Counted from the stretch's first letter, positions 24,428-37,030 are shown. The stretch is 64,000 nt of DNA from Asterella californica (GCA_036924285.1 JAYKYS010000004.1:1240001-1304000); one strand, 5' to 3'. Translations and numbers: made by a program. The notes: generated by a model not told the origin, from the letters alone.

Positions 24428-27400
24428 TTCATCGCTTTCTTAAGAGATGGACATGCTGTTGTCACATAAAGGAGACGAGATACTTCCAAATAATAATTTT
24501 TGACCCTTAGAGTTATGATGTGGAACATTCATGGGTTTAGTAAGTCAAAGTACACAAGCGCTTTGCCAATTTGGAACAAGGCTGATATCATCAACTTGGT
24601 GGAGACATGGGAATATGAAGGAAACAATGTACATGAGTTGGATGGTTTTACTTTGATAGGCTCTACTTGGAATAAGCGCAAGCAACATAAAGGACGTGGT
24701 TTTGGAGGTATTGCAACTTACGTCAGATCTTATTTGCATCAGCTTGTTGAAGTGGTTCTTCAGGATGTGGGTGGACAATATCATTGGATTCGAGTTGGTG
24801 GAGAAAGTAGATCTGCATGTTATATCGCAATCTGCTATTTTGCACCTTTGAACATGTCTATCTATCAGACTAGAGCATGTAGCACGAGCCAACCTTTCCA
24901 TCGTCTTTCTATTGATGTTTTGAGATATCAAGAGAAGGGCAAGGTCTTTGTGGTGGGAGATTTCAATGCTAGAGTTCACACTTGCCAACTCACACAATTC
25001 TATGCTCTTGACCACTCACTCCTCTATTCTTGAAGAAGATGATCCTACATGGTCCAGTGCCTCCTTAGATACATCCACCAATGACATGAAAGAACACTTT
25101 CTGACTTTTGGAGCAATTTGTAGTTTGAAAATTTTGAACGGTATATCCTGTTTTCTTAGCTCTAACATGAAAACATACGTCTCTACCTCTGGATCAAGCA
25201 TAGTAGACTACCTCCTCTCCTCATCTCTTGATAGTTCACTCATTTCAGCATTTGAAGTTTTGGATCTACAACTTGAATCTGATCACACTCCTCTATTGTT
25301 CTCACTATCCTTGTCTAGCTCATTTGCATCTTACAAGTTGAAAGGTTTTGATGAGAGCAACACTACCTCTAGACTTCGGCTTGATCACCAGAAAAGACAT
25401 CTTTATCAAACTGCTCTAGAGAATTTGATATCTATTACACAGTGGAGTCACAATCTTGATCAACGAGATACACAATTGACGGATGTCTTGAAGAAAATTG
25501 CAACTCGGTTTTTCTCTCAACCAAGCAGAAAGCTCAAAGGTAACCCTTGCAATGGCTGGTTTGATGAAGAGTGCAAACTTGCTCGGTTGAAGGCTCTAGA
25601 CAAGGCTTGTGACTTGGAAGCAACAACCTTGTACAAGCAGTTGATCAAACGTAAGAAGAGAGCTTTCTTGAGAAAGAAAGTTTCAGAAGAATCCCAAAGC
25701 TTTTTGGAGACGTTTAGCATCCCGTCCAAGTTCACCAAGTCTTGATCCTTAAGCTTTGATGTCCTACGTTGAGCAACTTTACTTCTCTCCACATGCACCA
25801 TGTATGTCACAAAGTGAAGGACTACCGCAGACCTTTTCAATGGACGAAATACGACATCAGCTCAGTAGGCTTGCAAGTGGAAATATGAGGATCTAGAAGG
25901 ACTTTCTGCGGAGCTACTACAATGAGGAGGTGATTCTCTCATCTGTACTTACCAAGCTTCTGAATGATGCTGCTGTACATGGTTTCCCTAAGAGTTGGTT
26001 CATGCGCAAAGTGATTCCCGTCCACAAGTCGGGCAAGAAGGATGATGTTACCAACTATAGAACTATCATGGTGGGCAACATCTTTGCCAAGTTGTATGGG
26101 AGCTTGCTAGAGAGAAAACTCAGTGTTTGGGCAGAAGGATCCAATGTAAGAGTCGTTCACATGCAGGTTTTCGTCCTACCTTTAGCACCATTGATCATAT
26201 CCTTTGTCTTCGTGTTGCTTGGGAGAAGTCAGAAGGAAATGGTAAATCTCTCTATGCTGCTTTTATCGACTACACAAAAGCTTTTGATAGGGTGCCTAAG
26301 AAGCTCTTACGGGACAGACTTGTTGCCATTGGTGTTCATAAAGACATAATGGCAGCAGTTTCTAAACTCTATGAACGAGTTTATGTGAAGCTTACCTCGA
26401 CACAATCAAAAGAGATCTTTAGCACTATTGGAGTCATGTGGTATCTTCATTGATGACGTGGAGAGATGTCTTGCTGAATTTGGAGGAGAAGGTGTGAAGT
26501 TGAGAATCTATATCATTCAAGCATTGATTTATGCTGATGATATCATTTTTCTATCACGCGATCCTTTGAGTTTACAACGACATTTGGATGCTCTTGAGGT
26601 CTTTTGCAACAACATGCAGATGGAAGTGAACCTTTCAAAGTCCAAGGTGATGGTGGTGGGTTCAAAAGTCCGCCATTCTTTTCTCTACAAGGGCCAAGTT
26701 TTACAACAAGTGAGGAGTTACAAGTACTTGGACATTGACTTCTCTCATAACTACAGTTGGACTTTGTGCATTCATAAGAGAGTTCAAGCTGGTTACAAAG
26801 CTTTGTACTCTCTTTTGAATCGTTGTCGACGTGCTCATCTCTTAGCATGAGATTTGAGAAAGTTTCTCTTCAGGAGTTTGGTTTTGCCTATGATACTTTA
26901 TGGTGTTCAAGTGTGGGGGCTTGGTGCAAGGATTGAGAACGTATTGAGAAGGTTCAAAAAGTGTTCTTACAAGTGGAGCTTGGTGTAAGATGCCAAACAC
27001 CATATGCTATGCTCCTTACTGAATCTGGTTGCTTATCCGTGGAAGCAGAAGCTCTTTACTTGACTATCATTTATGTTTCAAGAATGAGATCCCTTGGAGA
27101 GACGAGATTACCTTGTCAAGCTCTAAGAGCTACATTCTCATTTGGTTGGTATGCTGATGTGGTGGCTTGGTGTGGAAAATGAAACATTTTTGAGCGTGAT
27201 TTTGATCTTCCACTTATTGCTCTTCGGGAGTTGATTCAGAAAAAGTTTTTACATGCTATATGGTCTCAACCCAAGACCAAGATGGCTTACTATCAGCAGC
27301 ATGTCAATCCCATGTTGGTGTATTGTGAACAAGAGTATCTCCGAGCATCTATTTCAATCTCTCTTCGACATATCATCGCTCAGCACCGCACTAGCTCTCA

Positions 27401-27753
27401 TAGACTTGGCATTGAGGAAGGACGTTGGTTAAACATGTTAGGAGTGAACGGCTTTGTAGACTTTGTGATTTAGATCAGATAGAGGATGAGGATCATGTAT
27501 TCATTATATGTCCCTTGTATGATGAGATTAGATGTAGACATAAGATAGTTGCTAGTGATTTCTATACACTTTTACAGATGTCATCTCTCCCACTAGGGCT
27601 TTATATTAGAGATATAGTTTCTTGTCGTACCAATGCTCTTTTGCATTGATACGATCTCCTAGGGTTTCCTAGGCTCACATGTTAACTTTGTATTGTTTTT
27701 TTTCTGCCTTTTGACTCCTTGGGTCTTCCGAGCTTGATATTCATTCATTCATT
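24428..27753 (+). mobile_element. LINE-type non-LTR retrotransposon nested in the LTR
   Basis: About 3.3 kb inserted into the 3' LTR. Left flank CACATAG and right flank TTCATAG suggest a short target duplication CATAG (24423-24427 and 27754-27758). The 3' end is an (ATTC)n tail at about 27737-27753 rather than poly(A). There is no ORF1 in front of the endonuclease, so it is either 5'-truncated or of a one-ORF type. Confidence 0.8.
24513..27649 (+). pseudogene. LINE ORF2: endonuclease, reverse transcriptase, C-terminal zinc-finger region, broken
   Basis: Apurinic-type endonuclease motifs are all present: MMWNIHG, LVETW, VVGDFNARVH (24950-24980), SIVDYLL and SDHTPLLFSLS (about 25280). RT motifs follow: VIPVHKSGKKDDVTNYR, HAGFRPTFSTIDHI, YAAFIDYTKAFDRVPKKLL, and the active site YADDIIFLS (about 26530). 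Near the end, RLCDLDQIEDEDHVFIICP (about 27460-27510) is the Cys/His segment typical of plant LINEs. Frameshifts near 24.97, 26.15-26.35 and 26.43 kb, and stops near 25.75-25.92, 26.85 and 27.18 kb, break the frame. Catalytic residues survive, so the copy is dead but not ancient. Confidence 0.8.
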
Positions 27754-29236
27754 CATAGATGGATAGAGCTCGTTGTCAGCTTTTCATGGGCATCTCGTCT
27801 ACTTCATTTGGACACCTACTGGAGAAGTTATACGACTCAAAAGAAGGGAAAATCAAGCTAGGCCTTAGTTTACCTGCTGATTGGGTATTTGCAGCCCAGA
27901 CGTTATATTAAAGACACAAGGGGCCTGCTTCCTCATTATCACAAAAACCTTGTACGTACAGAGACTGACATAAGGGGGCAGCTTAATTTGCACCTGCGAT
28001 CTGTAAGCGGACGGTTCGGGAGATTTGGAGGTCCAATGCAAGCGCGCAAGATGTTGTTGGGTTCAGATCTGTGCAGGCTACACACTGGATAAGACGGTTT
28101 GTGAAGAGACGGATTGGGGGGTGTGTACTGAGAGAAATTGAGACACAGAGAAAGAATTTTGGGAGCTTCAGTGATATGTGAAGGAGAGTTGGACCGTTCG
28201 GGCCGTTCCGGAGTCCAAACTTGCTATCCTTGGATCCATCGGATCAGAACACCGAGTTCTTCAGGAAATTAAAGACGATACCAAGTTTCATCGGGCGGTT
28301 TAGGAGTTCTGAGTGAAATTGGCTCGCAAGGAAGCGCTTACGTCAGATTTTCATCGTCTACGACCTGAGATTGGGTTGTTCTTCGCCATCGGTGAGTCAA
28401 GCTCTTCGTTCTTGGTGCCTACCCGACCAAGGAGCCTTCATCTATGCATAGGAGAAGACAATATGTGGATTGGATTGTTGGTTTGAGTGAGGTGAGCGAG
28501 TTTGAGCCGCATGGAGTCCATTTACGTCAGTTTTTTGCAACCTGCGACCAAATTCTGCCAGGAAAGACAGATATCAAATCAAGCAATCCATTTGAGCGGT
28601 GTGTGTGGTTTTAAGCCGCATGGAGCAGTTTTTGAAGGTTCAGTCACCTACGATCAAAAATCGGTGATATCTCGGCTGTTGGGAGTCAGATCTGAAGGTT
28701 TCTTGGGTTAACAGAGTCAGCGGAGGAGACACTATCGACATCTGAAGTCTGTTCGACGAAAGGAGAAAGTTCTCAGATAGGTCTTTTTTGGTTTCTTCGC
28801 TATGGGTTTTGCTCTTTTGAGTTCGTTAGAGTTCTGGTTGGTTATATACTGTGGTAGCCAACTTTGACTAAGAGCTTGTACATGGATGTGGTTTGGACTT
28901 GGGTTTCAATCGTGTGATACTGGTGCAGCTCTCTTTGTTAGTAAAGATTTTTCTCTTGCTTTGAGCTACGCTTCGGTGGTTTTGGATCAGGGTTGTGATT
29001 CAGGGGTTTGTTTTAGGGGCTTTGAAGCAGGTTACAGACCGCTTTGGTCTGTTTCTCAGTTTTGTGCTCTTAGGAGAAAGATCCGGCAATGTACATACGT
29101 TTGGAGTTGGAATATATTGCAACACTTGTTTTCGTGGTTGTTTTTCTCTGTCTTGTCTCTGTTCAGCACACAGCATCTCCACAGCCAGGAACCTCCCGTT
29201 TTCCTGGACATCCTTCACGCAAAATCCGACACGACA

Positions 29237-30378
29237 ACGTAATCCTGAAAGATAACTTAAACAAGCTAGAAAGCATGCATGGGCACCATGTAAGTACAAC
29301 TCATGAGCTTAAACTCTATCCACATGGTAGACCTAAAGTTATGTACTTTGACAACATAGATAAACATGAAATCACTTGCACAAGCGCACGAGTGCTAGAA
29401 CAATATAGATAACATACTATCCACTTACTAGGACTCCAAATATATAACATAATAGTGTTAACACCGTATGCAAAGGTGTCAAACATACATAAAGGACTAG
29501 AAGTAATATGAGCTACTTCTAGAACTACTAAACTCAAGTGTCTGAGTAGAAATGTAACATATAGTCGTCAACTAGCGCGACAATGACCGGATAGATAGAT
29601 GAACAATCTTAATCCACTAATTTGTTTAACTCACTTTTTAATCCGTTATCATTTTATGACTTTGTATTTTGAAATGCATAATATTAAAAATATCAAGCTG
29701 AATCGACCCAAACTTTGAGATGAAATAAGACGTTCATCGTGACTTGTTTCAAAATAAATAAATAATTACGCACTTCCTGCTTTGTTCCTGACGTCTAAAA
29801 TCCTCTTAGACTTTCAAAGGAAGGCATCTATTCCAAATAATTGAATTATTCTGGATGATTGAATAATATTTTCTAGTAGTCTCAATGACCTAATAGTAAA
29901 AGCAACCTCCTATCCCATTAGAATATAAGGTCTAACTAGATAAATCTGGTTGGACCTCCCACATGGGAAGTTTAAGTCTGAAGCGCAAGTCTAATCGACT
30001 CGGAATCGGAGATGAAGTCAAACATGTTCATCGTGATATACTTCAAGGTAAATAACTACCGATTCCTTGTATAGTTTCCAATGTCCGGAATCCTCTTACA
30101 ATTCTAGAGGAAGGATTCTATTCTGAAGTCACGATGATCTAATAGTAAAAGCAGTCTCTTGTCCCTTTAGAATACAAGATCTACTACGACATTCTATTCT
30201 TTCTTTTTTATCGCTTCCAAAGAAATCCATCCTGTAATATAAATCCATACGCTTTCCTTCGAATCCTTTGGAACTCCTCATCGATCTAACCAACTTGTTT
30301 ACTTAGCATACTGATAAATCTCTCATTGTCTAGCAAGTATTATTCGTACAATCCTTCGATGAAAAGTTCGTCCACCCT
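29237..30378. repeat. Direct-repeat modules left of the scrambled gypsy element
   Basis: Two diverged copies of a module lie at about 29695-29945 and 29985-30195: a GAATCGAC-C-AA-CT-GGAGAT part, TTCATCGTGA, GAATCCTCTTA-AA-TT-AGAGGAAGG, then TGATCTAATAGTAAAAGCA and TTTAGAATACAAG. The same module returns in the same orientation at 34.25-34.99 kb on the other side of the pol and gag fragments, so these may be remnants of its LTRs. From 29240 to 29690 I see nothing recognisable. Confidence 0.5.
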
Positions 30379-32110
30379 CTATGTGTATGCGACAATGTAA
30401 AACTCCGCACATACGTTGTCTATATAATCTATCATCTCTTCCTTCTCGTCGTACCTTGCTCGTGATAGCATGTTAGCTACAGGATTATCCTTCCTCGCAA
30501 TATGCTTGAACTCCGGATTGAGCAATTTGATGTATGTGATCCATCTCAACATCGCTATGTCCGAGATTGTATAGTTAATTATCATCCATAACAAAGACAA
30601 ACAGTCGATCTCGACCACCACATATGCACCAATGATGTACTCCTTTTCTGTCTTCATGGTCGAAACAACTCTCCACAACTCTCTCTTGGTGTACGGGTAA
30701 GCACACTGACAAGCGCTTAAAACATTGCATGATAATCCTATCTCCATCTACATGATCTTATCCCACGGTCCATCCAACTTGCAATAGGATTGGTATCCAT
30801 GATAAAGACAACCGATCTACCAGACTTGTAATCCACCCTCCCTAGTACTAGAGGAAATGATAACGTCTTCAACTTTTGCACTGCTTCGGTGTGCTTCTCT
30901 TCTCATCGAAACTTATGACCCTTTCTCAATAAATCATATAGTGGATCCCAATTCTCACCACATGAGCGTAGTGAGAATTCATATATGATAGAATACACAT
31001 GCTCTCAAAAACTCAGTTAAGGAGTTGCATATCTCCTTCATCCTCTCGGTTGTGTCAACCTTGTTCGGATCTGGTTTTCTTCCGAACGACCCACATAGAT
31101 GTCTTATGATCACAATCTCCTTAACCTTGAATGTCAACTTCATGTCCTATAGTGTAGATGAAATTCTTCTAGCCGCAATAAAATCTTCTCACAGTCACGT
31201 ATGTGATCGACGATGTATTTTTGACACCCTTATGATTTAATTTATTTTGTCATTTTCATCCTCTCGACACCCTTTTATTAAAACATTGTCTAGAAACATC
31301 ATCATCTTCTCAGAGATAAACTCTCCTAAGAACTTGTTCATCACGTTCATCATATGTGCTATCGAGTTGGTAACCCTTTGCGGTAGTGTACAATTCGAAC
31401 CAATCCCAATGAGTTTGCATCGTCATCACATTCCTACTCTCCTCGGTCAACTGAAACTAGTTGTACCTTGAGTAGAAAACCCCCATCAAGTAAATTTTCC
31501 TCCTTGCGAATGTCTCAACAAACCCGTCTATGATCGGTCCCATCCCAACATTCCTCACAATCATTACCTTAACTGGTTGCATATCCTAGATGAAGTGCAA
31601 CGATCAGTTCTTCTTCAGTACCGTAAACCATTGGTTAGAAATGATACGATCGACGACTTCAAAATCCTCTTCCGCATTTTCTCCTTGAGCAACTCCACCA
31701 GTTTAGACAAGTGAACTCGTGATATTAGCATCGGCCTTAGGTTCCAAGGTACGTATGATGCTGTAAGTATGACTATCAGAGTTACTACATACGGATCCAC
31801 GCATCCAATCTCGTGCGACTCGAAGACAAAATCATCTCCTTGAAATTTCTCATCTCTTCAGGTCAAAGAGAACCATATGATCCAATCTTCAACTCCTTGA
31901 GAGTTTCCTCTGTGAACTTGTGCCCAATCCTCGTATGATCTCGCAAGCTCTTCTTCCTTGAAGCTCGTTCCACCTGCTGATTTGTATCGTCCGATAGAGA
32001 TCCCGCAATTGACTTCACCTTCTTATCCATTGTTTTGTACTTCGTCTCTAATTGAACTTTTGGTGAACGGAACAATTTGATAAGAGAATAAAGTTCTCTC
32101 AAGTGAATCT
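30379..32110 (-). pseudogene. Ty3/gypsy-like pol fragment: pre-RT, RT and RNase H, heavily broken
   Basis: On the minus strand, from 32.1 kb downwards: a lysine-rich pre-RT part (FTEETLKELKIGSYGSL), then RT pieces (MLISRVHLSKLVELLKEKM; GVTNSIAHMMNVMNKFLGEF; FLDNVLIKG, where the catalytic DD has become DN), then DPNKVDTTERMKEICNSL (about 31.07 kb), then RNase H (YTKRELWRVVSTMKTEKEY, VEIDCLSLLWMI, FKHIARKDNPVANMLSRA). No integrase is seen. Many stops and shifts show long decay. The orientation is opposite to the gag zinc-knuckle piece at 32.4-33.5 kb. Confidence 0.7.
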
Positions 32111-32359
32111 ACACGATATCATCCTCGTCTCTCAATCCAACTAACATGATCTCACTCAGTGGATCTTCCAATCCATCCTCCTCGTACAATCGTCATATCA
32201 TTTCATCCTCGTCCAATCGTCCACAATCTCACAAATCCATTTCAATCTCACACAAACGTTATCTGTATTTTCTTCCCAACCTTTTAAACCTTCTAAATAC
32301 AACAATTTCACTCTTTGTTGCAGCTCTCAATTACGAGAAATTATAGCTTGATGATATTA

Positions 32360-33510
32360 TGCACGGGATGAGGGACCTCCAAATCATTACGAAGAGAGGA
32401 TCAACGAGCGAGATAAGGTTTGCACCAAAATAAGCTTGGGTTCGAAGGTGCATATGGTGTGATAGTACAGACCATCTCTGTAAAGATTGTGGTGACTTCG
32501 TCGAAATGCTACGACGAGGCATCATAGTCTAGAAGGATAGGAAGATAGCATTGAAAGATACATGAGATCTCTTTCAAACCAACTTTGGGAAGGGAGTTAT
32601 GAAAAAGTTGATAGAGGAGTATTTAATTGCGCATAATGTTGCATTGACCGGTGCTTCAACATATGATATAAGGGTTGAAGATCAAAAGAGTACGTAGAGA
32701 AAAGTGAAATCTAGTCGTTTGCTATCTCCATGCAACAAAAGGAAAAGATGCCAAGAGAAACATTGTTGAGAATGGCGATGATAATTCATGGAGCTACGAT
32801 ATTGGAGGATCCAGTTGAGTCGTTGTCAAAACATGCTTTTATTACAAGAAGTCAACATGAGACGTTGATGGAGGAAAAAAGAAGAAGAGAGACGAAAGAT
32901 ACAAGAGAAGAGACTTCCTCCAAGAGGCAGACATGAGGAGAAAAGTCTCAACAAAAATCTAGTAGTCAAGACTTGCCGATGGAGTACTCCTTCATCGTCA
33001 AAGGAGAATGGAAAGGAGCAGCTAAGAGAGAAGGGTAAACCGTCAGCATACAAGTTGCAATCAGACATCGAGGCTGTTACGGATGTGGAAGGGGTTCTTG
33101 AAGAGAGAATTTTGAATGCCAAGGTTGAATTTACTTTGAAGGAGGTTCTGAGAATAGCAAAATGGGAGTTTCATGATGTCATTATCGACATCTTTAAGCG
33201 CAAATGATATATGATCGAAGAAGCAGTACTTCATATGCTCTTGACACGAAGATATTCTCCGATGAGGAGAGAGAACTAGCAAACTGCAATACACAATTGA
33301 CAAAAGAGGATAAGAGATCAATCATACATCACAATGTTGAGAATGAAGACGAGGGTACTTGATGATGGATCTGTGTATGCTTAGATTAGAAGTCAAGATG
33401 GGAGGAGAGCAGTGTAGTTCTTAACTATACTTGCTAATCACGAGCATCATTGTGATCGCATGAAGGAGAATCCGCTTCCAAGGATATAAGTGAGGATTAT
33501 AAGGAGTTTT
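32360..33510 (+). pseudogene. gag C-terminal part with zinc knuckle, in reverse orientation to its neighbours
   Basis: CIWCDSTDHLCKDC (about 32455) is the same C-x2-C-x4-H-x4-C knuckle as in gag copy 1. It is followed by FVEMLRRGIIV, a TAG at 32530-32532 where copy 1 has Trp, then FQTNFGKGVMKKLIEEYLIAHN, parallel to the copy 1 tail. Beyond 32.7 kb the similarity continues at low level to about 33.5 kb. Pol (left) and gag N-terminal sequence (right) are both on the minus strand, so this ~1.1 kb piece is flipped relative to them. Confidence 0.65.
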
Positions 33511-34250
33511 AGAAGGGGTCACTGTAAAGCAGGATCGTAGTGATATGAAAGAAATGATACTCTAGCCGGAAGATGAAAGTGCTTTTTTGTACAAGATTCA
33601 CAGGAGGAAGTGTCGTAGCAGTCATAGTGGGTGTAAATCTCCTCGCCATCTCATGTCTTCTCTCTCTCTTGGTAAGAAGTCCAATTGGTTCTTGGACCTC
33701 TTTCCAACTTGTCATCAATCCTTCGTTTTCTTCTTTTTCTTCAAGAAGAATCTTCAGTTTCATCTACAACTTTTCTTCCGCTGCTCAGAGAAATAGTCCT
33801 GTTTTGTTACCTTGCAGCGTAAGCTTCTCATTTTGCACGAGTCTCAAGAATTACTTCTCGAACTCTCTCAAATGCTTAGTTGCTTGTAGACCTTTGTTGG
33901 GTGGCTCCATCTATTCCAAGAATGATTTCCGGTTACTTCTATCTGAGTCTTCTAGGAAATATTCGTCTCTCATAGTTTTTATTCTCTCTTAGTAAGAAGT
34001 CCAACTGGTTCTCGGACCTCCTTCCAACTTGTCGTCAATCCTTCATCTTCTTCTTTGTCTTCAAGAAGAACCTCCAGTTTCACCTGCAACTTCTCTTCCC
34101 CCACTCAGAGAAATAGTTCTGTTTTGTTACCTTGCAGCGTAAGCTCAAGGCTTCGCTTGAGTCTCAAGAATTATTTCTCAAACTCTCTCAAATGCTTAGT
34201 TGCTTGTAGACCTTTGTTGGGTCACTCCACCCATTTCAAGAATGAATGGA
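33511..34250 (-). pseudogene. gag N-terminal part, tandemly duplicated
   Basis: Minus-strand reading gives EYFLEDSDRSNRKSFLEW, NKGLQATKHLREFEK, KLTLQGNK and SWKEVQEPIGLLTKRE, parallel to gag copy 1 (EYFLRNSDRVTKKSFLGW and so on). The coding block occurs twice with a 320-bp period (about 33655-33930 and 33975-34250; compare GTAAGAAGTCCAA at 33672 and 33992). The second unit is shorter at its C-terminal side. Confidence 0.65.
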
Positions 34251-34995
34251 ATCCTCCTACAATTCCAGAGGAGGGCATCCATTCCAAAGTCTCAAATGAC
34301 CTAATAGTAAGAAAAGACCTCCTGTTTCATTAGAATACAAGATTTATTACTCAATTGTTTTACTTTATTGTAATTTCTTAAGTACTTAAACTATAATTTT
34401 ATATAATTATTTTATAAAAATAGAAAACAGATGCACAATTCATGACCAAAGTCTAAGATAGAAGTATGGACTGAATGGACCCAGACTCGGAGATACAATA
34501 ATATGCACTCATCCTAAGTCATTTTACAAAACATGAATAAAGGAGCAAAGACAAGAGGCTCATCGTGAGCTTCTTCATTTAGTCATAGTCCGGACTAGAT
34601 AAATCTGGTTGGACCTCCCATCCTAAACGTCTAAGCCCGAAACGAGGGCTGAATGGATCCAAACTACGAGATAGAATAAATGCGCTCATCGTGAGTGGAG
34701 TTTTACAAAACATGAATAAAGTAACAAAGGCAAGAGACTCATTGTGAGCTTCTTCATTTAGTCCGAGCCCAGACTAAATAAATCTGGTTGGGCTTTCCAC
34801 CTATGACGTCTAAGCCAGAAGCGCAAGTTGAATCAATTTGGACAAGAAAATGAACTAAAACTTGCTCACCGTGAACTCCTTCAAGATAAATAATAATTAC
34901 ACATTTCTTGCTAGTTCTCTACATTCAGAATCCTCCTATAATTCTAGTGGAGGACATCTATTTCAAAGTCTCGATAACTTAAGAAAATAAGATCG
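34251..34995. repeat. Direct-repeat modules right of the scrambled gypsy element
   Basis: At least three diverged copies of the module also seen at 29.70-30.20 kb: AATAAATCTGGTTGG-C-T-CCA, GTCTAAGCC, CTCATCGTGAG, GAATCCTCCTA-AATTC-AG-GGAGG. The shared orientation on both sides of the internal fragments suggests LTR remnants, although the copy number shows extra local duplication. Confidence 0.5.
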
Positions 34996-34999
34996 AGAA

Positions 35000-36060
35000 G
35001 AGTAATTCATTCACAATTTGAGAAAGATTCTATTTTCAGGATGTTAAACTCTCCTATCAGTATTCCAGATATTCACTTACATGGAATCAAGTGAGATAAT
35101 GGAGTCCGGATTCAAAATGATTCATTCATAAGAGATTGCTCCATTGGTTTTTGAGATAAGATTCTAGAGATTACTAAGATTCATCTATCAATATTTCAGA
35201 TATTTACTTCTAGAGAATCGACTATGATAAGAGAATCCATAAAGATTTGTTCATCATGAATAAGCTAGATTCATTTTTGGGGATTTGGATAAGATTCTTC
35301 CATAAAAAAATGAGACAGAAAATGTCAAGAATAGTTCATTTAGAGTTAAGAAAAGATTCGATCATCGAGATTACTAAGATTCACTTACGAATATTCCAGA
35401 TATCCACTTATAGAGAATCAGTACAATAAGAGAATTTGGATTTCAAATAATTTCTTCATCAAGAATTAGCAGATTTGGATCAGATTCTTTCATCAAGAAA
35501 ATGAGATCGAGAATAACAAGAGTAGTTCATTTAGAGTTTGGGAAAGATTAGTTGCTGAGATTACTAAGATTCGTCTACCAATATTCCAAATATTCAGTTA
35601 TAGAGAATAGTATGATAAAAATAATCTAGATTTAGAGAGATTTGTTCATAAGGAATTAGTTAGATTCATTTTTGGAGATTTGGATAAGATTTTCCCATAT
35701 GGAAATGGAGATCAGGAATGTCAAGAGTAGTTTATTCAGAGTTCAAGAAAGATTCAATCATCTCTATTATTAAGATTTGTCTATCAATATTCTAGATATC
35801 CATTTACATAGAATCTTCTGCAATAATCCACATTTAGCAAGATCCATTCATTAAAAACTGCTAGATTCATTTTTGGAGATTTGGATAAGATTCCTTCATG
35901 GACAAATGAGATCAAGAATATCAAGAATAGTTTATCTAGAGATTATAAAAGATTTGATAATCAGAATTAATAATATATATTTTTAAAATATTCTAAATAT
36001 TCACTTATAGGGAATCAAGTGCAATATCAAACACAACAATATGGATCTAATCATAAAATC
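35000..36060. repeat. Tandem array, about 195-bp unit, five or six copies
   Basis: The unit holds TTACTAAGATTC, CAATATTCCAGATAT, CACTTATAGAGAATC, TTCATTTTTGGAGATTTGG and AAGATTC-TTCAT. TTACTAAGAT or its variants start at 35171, 35371, 35561 and about 35767 and 35964, so the period is roughly 190-205 bp. Copies are diverged, AT-rich and without open frames. Confidence 0.75.
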
Positions 36061-36099
36061 TTCCTATATGTGAATAACTAATATTTTGGTTATAAAACG

Positions 36100-37030
36100 G
36101 CTGAATTTAGCATTTTCTCAAACAATCTCACTTTGAGAACTTTGTATAATAGTTTTTTTCCTGAAGTACATCACAGTGAATGTAAAAGCTATCAAAACGA
36201 AGAGACCAAATTACATGGTAGCAAAACTGATGCAAGCTGTGCTTATATATTTTTCAAACATGCTCACGATGACCAGTTGCTATAATATTTTTTCCTAGAA
36301 TATAACACTTTGAATGTACAAGATACAATAACAACCAAAACAAACTACATGACAAAAAAGCTGATGCAAGTTGTGGGGTCATAATATAATTTTCAAACAT
36401 GAGTATGATGAGAACTTTGTATAATAGTTTTTGCCCTCTAGTACATCACTGTGATCATACAGGCTACAAAAACGACGAGAACAAATCACATTGTAGCAAA
36501 ACTGATACAAGCTATATGAGTCGGAATATATTTTACAAACATGCTCAGGGTGACCAGTTGCTAGTATTTGGTTTTCCTCGAGTATAGCACTCTGAATGTA
36601 CAAATGCAATCACAATGAGGATAAACTGCATGACAGAAAAATTGATGCATGTTGTGGGGGTCGTAATACAATTTTCAAACATGCTCACAGTAACCACTAG
36701 GCTATGCAGGTCGATTCAGCCCATACTTCAAATCCACTCTTTCATTGTGAGTGTGCAGGATACAAAAACGACCAAAACAAACTACATGATAGCGAAACTG
36801 ATGCAACAACTTGTGGGTTGTTATGATGACCAATTGTTATTATATTTTTGTCTTGGAGTACATCATTGTGTGTGTATAGGATACAGAAAGGACCGAAACA
36901 AACTAGATGACAGCAAAACTAATGCAAGATGTGCAAGTAGTAATAAATTTTTCAAACATGCTCAGGTGACCACTAGTATGTGCAGGTCGATTCAGCCCAA
37001 CATGTACATGAACGTCATTGCTTCTTAGAG
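36100..37030. repeat. Tandem array, about 140-bp unit, six copies
   Basis: The unit contains GTACATCACTGTGA, GGATACAAAAACGA, CAAACTACATGA, AAAACTGATGCAAG, TTTTCAAACATGCTCA and GACCAGTTGCTA. The CA(C/T)-TGTGA block recurs at 36172, 36306, 36448, 36589, 36743 and 36864, which gives spacings of 121-154 bp. It abuts the 195-bp array but is unrelated to it in sequence. Confidence 0.75.

Larger units (their letters stand above)
23977..29236 (+). mobile_element. 3' LTR (~1.93 kb) split by a nested LINE
   Basis: The LTR starts TGTCGTGCCGTGGACCGG (23977) and ends TCCGACACGACA (29236), so its tips TGTCGT and ACGACA are perfect inverted repeats. Its two parts are 23977-24427 and 27759-29236; the reverse copy at 49173-51052 reads straight across the gap, which proves that the LINE is an insertion. 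The left part contains a tandem unit of about 156 bp: CGGATCT starts at 24091, 24248 and 24404, each followed by ATAGAGCTC-TTGTCAGCTTT and GGACGCCTA. ACGT follows the LTR at 29237-29240. Confidence 0.8.
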
